A stretch of DNA of 64,000 bases, taken from an uncultured Chitinophagaceae bacterium (lineage in GTDB: Bacteria; Bacteroidota; Bacteroidia; Chitinophagales; Chitinophagaceae). The stretch is from contig CALMED010000007.1 in NCBI GenBank assembly GCA_937862815.1, positions 142,769 to 206,768 of the forward strand, in the 5' to 3' direction. The notes under the pieces were generated by a model that saw only the letters and a program-made list of their open reading frames with translations, had not been told where the DNA came from and ran no database searches. Made by a program: the position numbers and the translations under genes. Below are positions 1-8,154 of this stretch, piece by piece; position 1 is the stretch's first letter, and every line of letters starts with the position of its first letter.

Positions 1-259
1 GCTGGCCTGCCGTGGCTGCGGTGATACGGCCTTCACCAAACCTGTTCAGGAAGAGATATTAACAAACCGTTATCCATACAACCGGGGCATTTTTTACGTC
101 CTGAAAGAGCCGTACCCCGGTTTGGGAAAGGCGTTTGTGAATTTTATGAAAAGTGACCGTGGACAACTTATCTTCCGCCGTGCGTACCTGGTGCCGGCAT
201 GGCGGACCTTTGTGGTGCGGGACACACAGATCAAAATAGTAAAGCCGTTCGAACAATAA
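1..259 (+). CDS. PstS-like substrate-binding protein, C-terminal part
   Basis: Open frame entering from the window edge and ending at TAA 257-259; about 85 residues are visible. The tail contains FVNFMKSDRGQLIFRRAYLVP, which resembles the C-terminal end of PstS-type phosphate-binding proteins (a helix followed by RGQ and a LVP motif). Inference: a periplasmic binding-protein fold of the PBP-like family. It sits 38 bp upstream of a secreted TPR protein. In related Bacteroidota such a gene often follows exbB-exbD-tonB genes, but here the only visible exb-ton set is 20 kb away, so the upstream context is unknown. The family call rests on a short segment. Confidence 0.6.
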   Translation, partial: LACRGCGDTAFTKPVQEEILTNRYPYNRGIFYVLKEPYPGLGKAFVNFMKSDRGQLIFRRAYLVPAWRTFVVRDTQIKIVKPFEQ

Positions 260-297
260 TTAATATTTTTACCATTCTTTAAAACCCACGATTTTCA

Positions 298-2004
298 ATG
301 AAGCGCAGAATCAGTTTAGCAGTGGTCGCTCTGGCGGTGGTAGCCCAGGTGTCGGCTCAAACCCTGGAAGAGGGGAAGACGTTTATGTATTACGAACGCT
401 ATAACAGCGCAAAGGACGTCTTTCAGAAGCTTGTGAGTGCCAGGCCGGGCGATGCGGTTGCCACCTACTGGTTGGGGCAGGTGTACCTGGCTACTGAACA
501 GGTGGCTGCTGCCAAAGAAGTATACCAGAACGGCTTGCAGGCCAATGGCAACAACCCGCTGCTGCTGGCAGGGATGGGACAGGTGGAATTGCTTGAAAAC
601 AAGATCACCGATGCCCGTAACCGTTTTGAAACCGCGCTCAGTCTCTCAAAAAATAAGGACCTCGACGTACTCCATGCCGTGGCCCGTGCCAATGTTTATA
701 CCAAGGAAGGCGACGCCAACTATGCCGTAAGCAAGCTCAACCTCGCTACCGGCCTTAAAGGGTTCAAAGATGCCTCCGTTTATATTACCATGGGCGATGC
801 CTACCGCAAACTCGTGGACGGGGGCAATGCTGTTCTTTCGTATAAAAACGCCCTTAACCTGAATCCCAAACTGGCAGCCGCCCGTCATAAGGAAGGGCTC
901 ATTTACGAGACCCAGAAGAACCGGGAATATTTTATGCCTGCCTTTGAAGAAGCCATCCAGTTAGATCCCAACTACGGTCCCGCTTATTACTCCCTCTATG
1001 CCTACTGGTACTACCGCGATGTGGCCAAGGCGGAGGACTTTCTGAATAGGTACATTTCGGTCATTGACCAGGATCCGCAAAACGATTATTTCCGGATTGA
1101 TCTCAAATACGCTTCCAAGCAGTTTGAGCAGGCCATCCAGGAATCAGATGCGCTGATCCAAAAGGTAGGCGTCAGCGTGATCAAGCCCCGGATCTACCGG
1201 TTGAAGGCTTACAGCTTTAAGTCGCTCAGCGATTTCAGCAACGCCCGCAACAGCGCCGATGAGTTCTTCCGCAAGGCTCAACCCGAGGATATTGTCCCCA
1301 AAGATTATGAACTCTACGGCGATATCCTGGCCGGCACACCCGGATCGGAAACCCAGGCCTATCTTTATTACGAAAAAGCAATGAATGCCGACACCTCCGA
1401 AGAAAACAAAACCGCTTACCTCCAGAAGGCAGCCGACCTGGCCAAAGCGCTGAAAGACAAAGCAGGGATGGCCTACTGGCTCACCAAACAGTATAACACT
1501 AAAAAGAATCCCAATAATGTGGATCTCTACAACCTGGGACGGGCCTATTTTGACGCCGGCGACGCCGAGTTTGGATACTATTCCAAAGCCGACAGCATTT
1601 TTACCATCTACACCGAGCGGTACCCTACCCAGCCCTATGGCTACTACTGGCGGGGCCGCAGCAACTGGAGCATTGATACCAGCATGATCAACGGCATGGC
1701 CAACCCCCATTTCGAAAAGTTCGTGGAACTGGCCAAGTCCAGCGCCGACTCGGTTTCCTTCCGCCCGCAGGTAAAAGTGGCCTATACCTACTTCATCGGG
1801 TACAACATCTTTGTGAAGAAAGATTACCCCACTGCCATCCAGTTCTGCGACAAAATCCTGGAAATTGATCCCAACGACCGGGCGGCCAACGAGTATAAGC
1901 GCCAGCTGGGTGGCAATAAACCGCAGAACCAACCCGGCACCACACCGGGCAGCAAACCGGCTGCAGGAAACAAACCCGCAGGAGCATCCGCTCCCCGCCG
2001 ATAA
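298..2004 (+). CDS. Secreted tetratricopeptide repeat protein
   Basis: 568 residues. An N-terminal signal peptide (MKRRISLAVVALAVVAQVSAQ) directs export; the rest is helical TPR repeats, clear for example around residues 40-130 and 160-240, and the C-terminus is a low-complexity tail rich in N, P, G and K after residue 545. TPRs are protein-binding scaffolds, so it is probably a periplasmic or outer-membrane-associated adaptor. It follows the PstS-like gene by 38 bp, suggesting co-transcription, and a strong terminator follows the stop codon and separates it from nuoA. The specific partner cannot be read from the sequence. Confidence 0.85.
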   Translation: MKRRISLAVVALAVVAQVSAQTLEEGKTFMYYERYNSAKDVFQKLVSARPGDAVATYWLGQVYLATEQVAAAKEVYQNGLQANGNNPLLLAGMGQVELLENKITDARNRFETALSLSKNKDLDVLHAVARANVYTKEGDANYAVSKLNLATGLKGFKDASVYITMGDAYRKLVDGGNAVLSYKNALNLNPKLAAARHKEGLIYETQKNREYFMPAFEEAIQLDPNYGPAYYSLYAYWYYRDVAKAEDFLNRYISVIDQDPQNDYFRIDLKYASKQFEQAIQESDALIQKVGVSVIKPRIYRLKAYSFKSLSDFSNARNSADEFFRKAQPEDIVPKDYELYGDILAGTPGSETQAYLYYEKAMNADTSEENKTAYLQKAADLAKALKDKAGMAYWLTKQYNTKKNPNNVDLYNLGRAYFDAGDAEFGYYSKADSIFTIYTERYPTQPYGYYWRGRSNWSIDTSMINGMANPHFEKFVELAKSSADSVSFRPQVKVAYTYFIGYNIFVKKDYPTAIQFCDKILEIDPNDRAANEYKRQLGGNKPQNQPGTTPGSKPAAGNKPAGASAPRR

Positions 2005-2031
2005 CTTCCCGTTATACAACACTTTGCAAAT

Positions 2032-2056
2032 CCCCTCCCGGTGAGGGGTTTTTTTT
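2032..2056 (+). terminator. Rho-independent terminator after the TPR gene
   Basis: CCCCTC (2032-2037) pairs with GAGGGG (2043-2048) around a 5-nt loop and is followed by a run of eight T. It lies 28 bp after the TPR stop and before the nuoA promoter, so it separates the two transcription units. Confidence 0.85.
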
Positions 2057-2087
2057 GTTCTCCTGCCTGAATCTGCTGTGGCTGTCT

Positions 2088-2095
2088 TATTTTTG
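2088..2095 (+). promoter_or_regulatory. Promoter -7 box of the nuo operon
   Basis: TATTTTTG fits the Bacteroidota -7 consensus TAnnTTTG and lies 19 bp before the chosen nuoA start, directly after the terminator. A convincing -33 TTG at normal spacing is not visible. Confidence 0.55.
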
Positions 2096-2114
2096 CGCCG
2101 ATAAAAACCAGCCA

Positions 2115-2537
2115 ATGAACCTTTGGATTTCCATTTTACAGGCCAGTCCGGCTACATCCACCTTATTGCAGGGCGATACTCCTTCCAGCTACTTTCCGGT
2201 AGGTATTCAACTTTTGTTTGCAGTGGGGCTGGTGGCATTGATCATGGTGCTCACCCATTGGCTGGGTCCCAAACGTCCTACCTTCGAAAAGCTGGAAAAC
2301 TTTGAAAGTGGTATTGAAATTCACGGCAATGCCCGGCAACCCATGGCGGTGAAATACTTCCTGGTGGCCATCCTGTTTGTGTTGTTTGATGTGGAAGTGA
2401 TCTTTTTTTACCCTTACGCAGTCAATTTCAGAGATCTGGGGTGGCAGGGGTTTTTCGCCGTATTGATGTTTGTAGGATTTTTCCTTTGCGGATTTATCTA
2501 CATCATTAAAAAAGGCGCACTCAACTGGGAAGATTAA
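2115..2537 (+). CDS. nuoA: NADH-quinone oxidoreductase subunit A
   Basis: 140 residues with three membrane helices. Subunit of the membrane arm of respiratory complex I, which transfers electrons from NADH to quinone and pumps protons. Family signature: KLENFESGIEIHGNARQP followed by a helix with FVLFDVEVIFFYP. The frame is open from 2055, but ATG 2115 gives the usual family length and lies just after the -7 box, so it was chosen. First gene of the nuo operon. Confidence 0.93.
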   Translation: MNLWISILQASPATSTLLQGDTPSSYFPVGIQLLFAVGLVALIMVLTHWLGPKRPTFEKLENFESGIEIHGNARQPMAVKYFLVAILFVLFDVEVIFFYPYAVNFRDLGWQGFFAVLMFVGFFLCGFIYIIKKGALNWED

Positions 2538-2637
2538 TAGAACGTTGCGGAAGGGCTGAACCAGATCAATCGGGCAACTTTATGTGATACAGGTTGTTAC
2601 TCTCTGGAAACGGCTTACTTCCTAAAATTAAAAGCAT

Positions 2638-3228
2638 ATGTCACGTCCGGTACAATTTAATATTACCCCCAAGGCTGCCGATATCAACAGCCATATCAGC
2701 GTAGTAGGAATGCCCGATGGACACATGGGCGAGGGTTTCTTTGCCACCAAACTCAGCGAAGTGGTGGGGCTGGCCCGTAAAAACTCCATCTGGCCGCTTC
2801 CTTTTGCCACTTCCTGCTGCGGCATTGAATTCATGGCAACCGCCGCCGCCCACTACGATCTGGGTCGTTTTGGTTCGGAGCGAATGGCTTTCACACCCCG
2901 CCAGTGCGACCTGATGATGGTGATGGGTACCATTTCCAAAAAAATGGGACCGGTGGTGAAGCAGGTGTACCTGCAGATGGCCGAGCCCCGCTGGGTGATG
3001 GCCGTGGGCGCCTGTGCCAGCAGCGGCGGTATTTTCGATACCTACAGTGTGTTGCAGGGCATAGACCAGGTGGTGCCGGTGGATGTATATGTTCCCGGGT
3101 GCCCGCCCCGTCCCGAAGCCATTCTCGATGGTTTGATGCGGGTGCAGGACCTGGTGGGCAAAGAAAGCCTGCGCCGCCGCAACAGCGAACACTACAAGCA
3201 ATTACTGAACAGTTACGGCATTGAGTAA
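2638..3228 (+). CDS. nuoB: NADH-quinone oxidoreductase subunit B
   Basis: 196 residues. Carries the terminal iron-sulfur cluster N2 of complex I, at the junction with the membrane arm. The four cluster cysteines are visible: the CC pair in TSCCGIEFMA, the Cys in VGACASSGG and the Cys in VPGCPPRPE. It lies 100 bp after nuoA; this gap shows no convincing promoter. Length and motifs are normal. Confidence 0.96.
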   Translation: MSRPVQFNITPKAADINSHISVVGMPDGHMGEGFFATKLSEVVGLARKNSIWPLPFATSCCGIEFMATAAAHYDLGRFGSERMAFTPRQCDLMMVMGTISKKMGPVVKQVYLQMAEPRWVMAVGACASSGGIFDTYSVLQGIDQVVPVDVYVPGCPPRPEAILDGLMRVQDLVGKESLRRRNSEHYKQLLNSYGIE

Positions 3229-3289
3229 GTGATAGGGCCGGCTATGCTGCAAGGCAGCCCGGCCACGAACGGATCAACTAAATCGAATC

Positions 3290-3808
3290 ATGGGATTATC
3301 CAACGAACAGATACAACAACGGCTGACGGAGAAATTCGGCGACCAGCTCAGCGCTTTCTCCGAACCATACGGTATGCTTACATTTGAAGCGCCCAAAGAA
3401 CTGAACCTGAAAGTTCTGCAGTTCCTCTACGACGATGAAGAGCTGAAATTCCGGTTCCTCACCGACCTGCAGGCCGTGCACTACCCCGGGGATCAGGGCC
3501 GTGAGCTGGCGGTGGTGTACCACCTGCACAACCTGGTAGACAATGTGCGGATCCGCTTTAAAGTGTTCACCGACATCCGGCAGCCCGATGTGTTTACCGC
3601 CACCAAACTCTTTGCCACGGCCAACTGGATGGAGCGGGAGACTTACGATTTCTTTGGGGTGAACTTCCTGGGGCATCCCAACCTGAAGCGCATTCTCAAT
3701 GTGGATGAAATGGATTATTTCCCCCTGCGGAAAGAGTTCCCGCTGGAAGACCAGACCCGTATTGATAAAGACGATGAAATGTTCGGACGGGGCGGCAGCA
3801 TTGCATAA
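3290..3808 (+). CDS. nuoC: NADH-quinone oxidoreductase subunit C (30 kDa)
   Basis: 172 residues of the peripheral arm of complex I, near the quinone site together with NuoD. The family motif appears as ERETYDFFGVNFLGHPNLKR around residue 115, followed by FPLRKEFPLEDQ. NuoC is a separate protein here, not fused to NuoD as in enterobacteria. It lies 61 bp after nuoB and 51 bp before nuoD. Confidence 0.95.
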   Translation: MGLSNEQIQQRLTEKFGDQLSAFSEPYGMLTFEAPKELNLKVLQFLYDDEELKFRFLTDLQAVHYPGDQGRELAVVYHLHNLVDNVRIRFKVFTDIRQPDVFTATKLFATANWMERETYDFFGVNFLGHPNLKRILNVDEMDYFPLRKEFPLEDQTRIDKDDEMFGRGGSIA

Positions 3809-3859
3809 TGCAGTCCCTTGTCACCCGATTGTTGACTTGAAACCTGTTCCTGACGCACC

Positions 3860-5086
3860 ATGACCGACGTACAAAACATATTGTTACCCGAGGGTTCCAT
3901 TGAAAAGAAGACCACCACGCTCAACCTGGGACCCACGCACCCGGCCACACACGGTGTGTTCCAGAACGTGCTGGAGATGGACGGTGAGCGCATCCTCAGC
4001 GCTGAGTCCACCGTGGGCTATATCCACCGGGCCTTCGAAAAACTGGCCGAACGGCGCCCCCTCTACCAGGTAACGCCCATCACCGACCGGCTGAACTACT
4101 GCAGCAGTCCCATCAACAACATGGGCTGGCACATGACCTGCGAAAAACTGCTGGGCGTTCAAACGCCCAAGCGGGTGGATTACCTCCGCATCATCATCAT
4201 GGAGCTGGCACGCATCTCCGATCACCTCATCTGCAATTCCATCATCGGGGTGGACACCGGCGCTTTCACCGGCTTCGTGTACCTGATGGAGTACCGCGAG
4301 CTTATCTACGAAATCTATGAAGAGATCTGCGGCAGCCGCCTCACCACCAACATCGGACGCATCGGCGGTTTTGAACGCAACTTCACGCCCGTTGCCTGGG
4401 AAAAACTCGAACGTTTCCTGAAAGAATATCCCAAGGCTCTCAAGGAATTTGAGAACCTTTTCACCCGCAACCGCATCTTCATGGAACGCACCATCGGCTG
4501 CGGTCCCATCAGCGCCGAACGGGCCCTGAACTACGGCTTCACCGGCCCCAACCTACGGGCCGCCGGGGTGGATTACGATGTGCGGGTACATACCCCGTAT
4601 TCCTCCTACGAAGACTTCGACTTTATCGTACCCGTAGGAAGTACCGGCGATACTTACGATCGTTTCCTCGTGCGCAACGAAGAAATGTGGCAGAGTCTCA
4701 GCCTCATCAACCAGGCCTACCAGAAAATACAGGACATGAAAGGGGAGGAGTCGCAGGTGTATCACGCCGACGTGCCGGAATATTACCTGCCCGAAAAGCA
4801 GAAAGTCTATACGAACATGGAAGCCTTGATCTGGCATTTCAAGATCATCATGGGTGAGATTGACATGCCCACTGGAGAAGTGTACCACAGTGTGGAAGGC
4901 GCCAACGGTGAGCTGGGCTACTATTTCATCAGCGACGGTGGCCGCACCCCCTACCGCCTGCATTTCCGCCGGCCCTGTTTCATTTATTACCAGGCCTATC
5001 CCGAACTGATCAAAGGGGCGATGCTGAGCGATGCCATTGTGGTGATGAGCAGCCTGAACCTGATTGCGGGCGAGCTGGATGCCTGA
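3860..5086 (+). CDS. nuoD: NADH-quinone oxidoreductase subunit D (49 kDa)
   Basis: 408 residues, related to the large subunit of NiFe hydrogenases; helps form the quinone pocket. Visible signatures: LNLGPTHPATHG near the N-terminus, VGYIHRAFEKLAE, and the C-terminal DAIVVMSSLNLIAGELDA, close to the usual C-terminal end of this family. Full family length. Start ATG 3860 matches the usual NuoD N-terminus. Confidence 0.97.
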   Translation: MTDVQNILLPEGSIEKKTTTLNLGPTHPATHGVFQNVLEMDGERILSAESTVGYIHRAFEKLAERRPLYQVTPITDRLNYCSSPINNMGWHMTCEKLLGVQTPKRVDYLRIIIMELARISDHLICNSIIGVDTGAFTGFVYLMEYRELIYEIYEEICGSRLTTNIGRIGGFERNFTPVAWEKLERFLKEYPKALKEFENLFTRNRIFMERTIGCGPISAERALNYGFTGPNLRAAGVDYDVRVHTPYSSYEDFDFIVPVGSTGDTYDRFLVRNEEMWQSLSLINQAYQKIQDMKGEESQVYHADVPEYYLPEKQKVYTNMEALIWHFKIIMGEIDMPTGEVYHSVEGANGELGYYFISDGGRTPYRLHFRRPCFIYYQAYPELIKGAMLSDAIVVMSSLNLIAGELDA

Positions 5087-5142
5087 GCAACTGCAGCAAG
5101 AACGGAGTAAACAACGAACTCAACTATTAACGATACACGCAC

Positions 5143-5631
5143 ATGAGGTTGACAGACGACAAATTGAAGCAGGTGGACGAGCTGATTGCTCACTACCCCG
5201 AAGGACGGCAGAAAAGTGCCCTCCTGCCCCTGCTGCACCTGATACAAAAAGAAAACGGCGGATGGCTCAGCACCGAAGCCATGGACTATGCCGCCGGATT
5301 GCTGCAGATCAAGCCCATTGAAGTGTATGAAGTGGCTACCTTCTACAGCATGTACAACCTGCAGCCCGTGGGTAAAACGGTACTGGAAGTGTGCCAGACC
5401 GGCCCATGTATGCTTCGTGGCAGTGATGACATTCTTGCACATATTTATGACCGGTTGGGCATACGGCCCGGCGAAACCACGGCCGATGGCTTGTTTACCC
5501 TGAAGGCAGTGGAATGCCTGGGCGCCTGCGGTTATGCACCCATGCTGCAGCTGGGTCCCGACTACCGCGAACACCTGACGAAAGAAAAAGTAGACGCCCT
5601 GATTGCAGAAGGAAAAGCAAAGGCCAATTGA
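5143..5631 (+). CDS. nuoE: NADH-quinone oxidoreductase subunit E (24 kDa)
   Basis: 162 residues, a thioredoxin-like ferredoxin holding the N1a 2Fe-2S cluster next to NuoF. The cluster ligands are C-x4-C in VCQTGPC and C-x3-C in ECLGACG. The upstream part has the three-helix domain typical of the family (EVATFYSMYNLQPVGK). Followed after 7 bp by an unrelated lipoprotein gene that splits nuoE from nuoF. Confidence 0.96.
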   Translation: MRLTDDKLKQVDELIAHYPEGRQKSALLPLLHLIQKENGGWLSTEAMDYAAGLLQIKPIEVYEVATFYSMYNLQPVGKTVLEVCQTGPCMLRGSDDILAHIYDRLGIRPGETTADGLFTLKAVECLGACGYAPMLQLGPDYREHLTKEKVDALIAEGKAKAN

Positions 5632-5638
5632 TGATTAG

Positions 5639-6094
5639 ATGAGATACTGTACCATCATACTCGCTTTCATTTTTCTCACGGCTTGTAACAATAACGAGCC
5701 GGCCGGAAAGAAAGAGACCGTACTAACATCGGCTGATTCCACCGTGCCGGCAGCGCCCGATATGCACGATGCCCGCACGGCCCTCGACTGGGCCGGAACC
5801 TACTCCGGCGTGGTACCCTGTGCCGGCTGTGAAGGAATCACTACAACCGTAGTGCTTCATACCGACAGCACCTACCGCTACACCACCAGCTACCTGGGCA
5901 AATCCCCGGCTGCCGGTGTGAACACCGAAGGCCGCTGGCACTGGTTGGATGGTAACACGGTGGAGCTGGAAGGCATCACTAACGCCCCGGCCCGTTACCA
6001 CGTGGGCGAGAACAAACTCTTTCAACTGGATATGGAAGGCAACCGTATCACCGGTGAACTGGCAGATAAATATATTTTAAACAAACAACCCTGA
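5639..6094 (+). CDS. NlpE-like lipoprotein with copper-resistance N-domain
   Basis: 151 residues. Lipoprotein signal peptide with lipobox LTAC (lipidated Cys at residue 16), then an NlpE N-terminal-type beta-barrel domain: WAGTYSGVVPCAGCEGITT contains the CxxC motif of NlpE, followed by the conserved tail FQLDMEGNRITGELADKYIL. NlpE proteins act in copper or surface stress sensing in enterobacteria; the role here is not known. It starts 7 bp after nuoE and overlaps the next gene by 1 bp, so it is translated as part of the nuo operon. An envelope lipoprotein inside nuo is unusual. Confidence 0.85.
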   Translation: MRYCTIILAFIFLTACNNNEPAGKKETVLTSADSTVPAAPDMHDARTALDWAGTYSGVVPCAGCEGITTTVVLHTDSTYRYTTSYLGKSPAAGVNTEGRWHWLDGNTVELEGITNAPARYHVGENKLFQLDMEGNRITGELADKYILNKQP

Positions 6095-6309
6095 TGGATC
6101 CGAAGCGGTATAAAAAAATCGTGCTGGTCAGTTTTGTATTGTCCCTTACCGGGGTGGCGATCTTCCTGTCGAAATACCTCACTGCAAACGAAGAAGCGCA
6201 GCTGGTACTGGGCGGCAGCGGGCTGGGGCTCATGGTAGCTTCGATCATCCTGCGCTGGACGGCTAAACTCAGGCCCGGATGGTTTGAACGGAAAGGACCC
6301 AACACATAA
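6094..6309 (+). CDS. Small two-helix membrane protein
   Basis: 71 residues, ATG overlapping the stop of the NlpE-like gene (TGATG), which indicates translational coupling. Two hydrophobic stretches (about residues 9-26 and 38-54) separated by a short acidic loop, with a basic tail. No family recognised. It lies 18 bp before nuoF. It could be a complex I accessory protein or a partner of the NlpE-like lipoprotein; nothing in the sequence decides this. Confidence 0.75.
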   Translation: MDPKRYKKIVLVSFVLSLTGVAIFLSKYLTANEEAQLVLGGSGLGLMVASIILRWTAKLRPGWFERKGPNT

Positions 6310-6327
6310 TTCAGAAGCAAACGGAAT

Positions 6328-7680
6328 ATGGCAAGAAAATTATTATTGGAAAAAGCACAGGTCGAAGGCATCCGCCAATACGAGGTGTACCGCCGCGAGG
6401 GAGGTTACCGCAGCGTGGAGAAGGCATTGAAGCAGTTGAGTCCGGAAGCCATCGTGGAAGAAGTGAAGAAGAGCGGCCTGCGGGGCCGGGGCGGTGCCGG
6501 TTTCCCCACCGGTATGAAATGGAGCTTTTTAGCCAAGCCCGAAGGGGTACCCCGTTACCTGGTGGTGAACGCCGATGAGAGCGAGCCCGGTACCTTCAAA
6601 GACCGCTACCTGATGGAGTTCATCCCCCATCTGCTCATCGAGGGAATGATTGTTTCTTCTTTTGCACTGGGCAGCAACCGTTCGTACATCTACATCCGCG
6701 GCGAATACTGGTGGGTGAAAGAGATCCTGGAACAGGCCATCGCGGAAGCACGCCAGGCCGGATGGCTGGGCAAGAATATCCTCGGCAGCGGGTTCGATTG
6801 TGAAATATACGTACATCCCGGCGCCGGCGCCTACATCTGCGGCGAGGAAACCGCTCTTATTGAGTCGCTGGAAGGCAAGCGGGGCAACCCCCGCATCAAG
6901 CCGCCCTTCCCGGCTGTGAAAGGATTGTGGGGCTGTCCCACCGTGGTCAACAACGTGGAAACCATCGCGGCGGTGGTGCCCATCATCAACGACGGGGGTG
7001 ATGAATACGCCCGCATCGGTATCGGCAAATCCACCGGCACCAAACTTATATCCGCCTGCGGCAACGTGGCCAGGCCGGGTGTCTATGAAATAGAAATGAA
7101 CATCTCCGTGGAGGAGTTTATCTACAGCGACGAATACTGCGGCGGTATCGCCAGCGGCAAACGCCTCAAAGCCTGCATTCCGGGTGGTTCGTCGGTACCC
7201 ATTCTGCCGGCCAACCTGCTGCTGAAAACAGCCAGGGGGGAGACCCGTATGATGACCTACGAAAGCCTGGCCGATGGCGGTTTTGCCACCGGCAGTATGA
7301 TGGGAAGCGGTGGGTTTATTGTGCTCGACGAAGACCAGTGCGTAGTGAAGCATACATACACGCTGGCCCGTTTCTACCGCCACGAGAGCTGTGGGCAGTG
7401 TTCGCCCTGCCGTGAGGGAACCGGGTGGATGGAGAAGATCCTGCTCAACATGGAAACAGGTAAGGGAAAGATGAGTGATATTGACCTGCTGTGGGACATT
7501 CAGCGTAAGATCGAAGGCAACACCATCTGCCCGCTGGGCGATGCGGCGGCATGGCCCGTAGCAGCTGCTATCCGCCACTTCCGCGATGAGTTTGAATGGC
7601 ACGTGACCAACCCCGCAGAAGCGCAAACGCGGAATTACGGGCTGGCGAATTATGCCAAGCCGTTGGAGGTTTTGGCCTGA
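6328..7680 (+). CDS. nuoF: NADH-quinone oxidoreductase subunit F (51 kDa)
   Basis: 450 residues. Binds NADH and FMN and carries the N3 4Fe-4S cluster; entry point of electrons. Visible: glycine-rich RGRGGAGFPTGMKWSF near residue 50, FMN region ESEPGTFKDR, and the cluster ligands SCGQCSPCREGT together with TICPLGD. Full length. Its stop is only 2 bp before the left inverted repeat of the GxxExxY element. Confidence 0.97.
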   Translation: MARKLLLEKAQVEGIRQYEVYRREGGYRSVEKALKQLSPEAIVEEVKKSGLRGRGGAGFPTGMKWSFLAKPEGVPRYLVVNADESEPGTFKDRYLMEFIPHLLIEGMIVSSFALGSNRSYIYIRGEYWWVKEILEQAIAEARQAGWLGKNILGSGFDCEIYVHPGAGAYICGEETALIESLEGKRGNPRIKPPFPAVKGLWGCPTVVNNVETIAAVVPIINDGGDEYARIGIGKSTGTKLISACGNVARPGVYEIEMNISVEEFIYSDEYCGGIASGKRLKACIPGGSSVPILPANLLLKTARGETRMMTYESLADGGFATGSMMGSGGFIVLDEDQCVVKHTYTLARFYRHESCGQCSPCREGTGWMEKILLNMETGKGKMSDIDLLWDIQRKIEGNTICPLGDAAAWPVAAAIRHFRDEFEWHVTNPAEAQTRNYGLANYAKPLEVLA

Positions 7681-7682
7681 GG

Positions 7683-8149
7683 GTTTCACGCGGCGCACAC
7701 AGCGGGGCAGAGAACGCAGCTAACATATGAAAAATACCGAAAATGAAATCGCCACAAGGGCGCAGGATATCTGCTTTGGCATACACAGGCAATACGGTTC
7801 AGGACTTTTTGAGAGCGTGTATGAAGAGATCTTTTGTTACGAATGGTCTGAGCTTGGAGTTCCTTATCAGCGGAAAAAGGGATTCCGCTCATGCATGAGC
7901 AGGTATTTCTGGAAATTGGATTCCGGGCCGACATCATACTCGACGATAAAGTTATTGTTGAGTTTAAAAGCGTTGAAACTCACAGTGATCTGCATTTTAA
8001 ACAGGTTCTGACCTATTTAAAATTGACAAATCTGAAGTTGGGGCTTTTGGTAAACTTTAATGTGATTTTTTTGAAAGACGGAATAAAGCGAATTGCTAAT
8101 CATTTATAAAACGTTGCGCCGCAAAATCTTTGCGTGCGCCGCGAGAAAC
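7683..8149 (+). mobile_element. Inverted-repeat-bounded GxxExxY element
   Basis: 467-bp unit between nuoF and nuoG. Left end 7683-7701 and right end 8131-8149 are terminal inverted repeats matching at 17 of 19 positions (GTTTC-A/T-CGCGGCGCAC-A/G-CA). The only content is one GxxExxY gene, frameshifted as sequenced. The left end is 2 bp after the nuoF stop, the right end 5 bp before the nuoG ATG, so the whole intergenic space is the element. No target duplication is visible. Inference: a small mobile or formerly mobile unit; no transposase is present, so movement would need help in trans or the nuclease itself. Confidence 0.6.
7727..8109 (+). pseudogene. GxxExxY protein (PD-(D/E)XK nuclease family), frameshifted
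   Basis: The reading starts at ATG 7727 with the family signature G26-x-x-E29-x-x-Y32 (GLFESVY) and continues in another frame with FRADIILDDKVIVEFKSVE, holding the D...E-x-K catalytic pattern of PD-(D/E)XK nucleases, and LKLGLLVNFNVIFLKDGIKR, the usual C-terminus. The frames meet at the A-run 7874-7878; one extra A would restore a single 128-codon frame of normal family length. Function of the family is not established. Either a recent pseudogene or a one-base sequencing error in a homopolymer. Transcribed with nuo by position. Confidence 0.85.
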
Positions 8150-8154
8150 AATAT

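Noticed and set aside
1144..2115. 323-codon minus-strand open frame
   Set aside because: Antisense to the TPR gene, no domain pattern; a shadow of GC-rich codon use.
6529..7698. 389-codon minus-strand open frame
   Set aside because: Antisense to nuoF, which is unmistakable.
7874..7879. Programmed -1 frameshifting in the GxxExxY gene
   Set aside because: The site GAAAAAG lacks a proper X_XXY_YYZ heptamer, and family members are normally made from one frame; decay or sequencing error is simpler.
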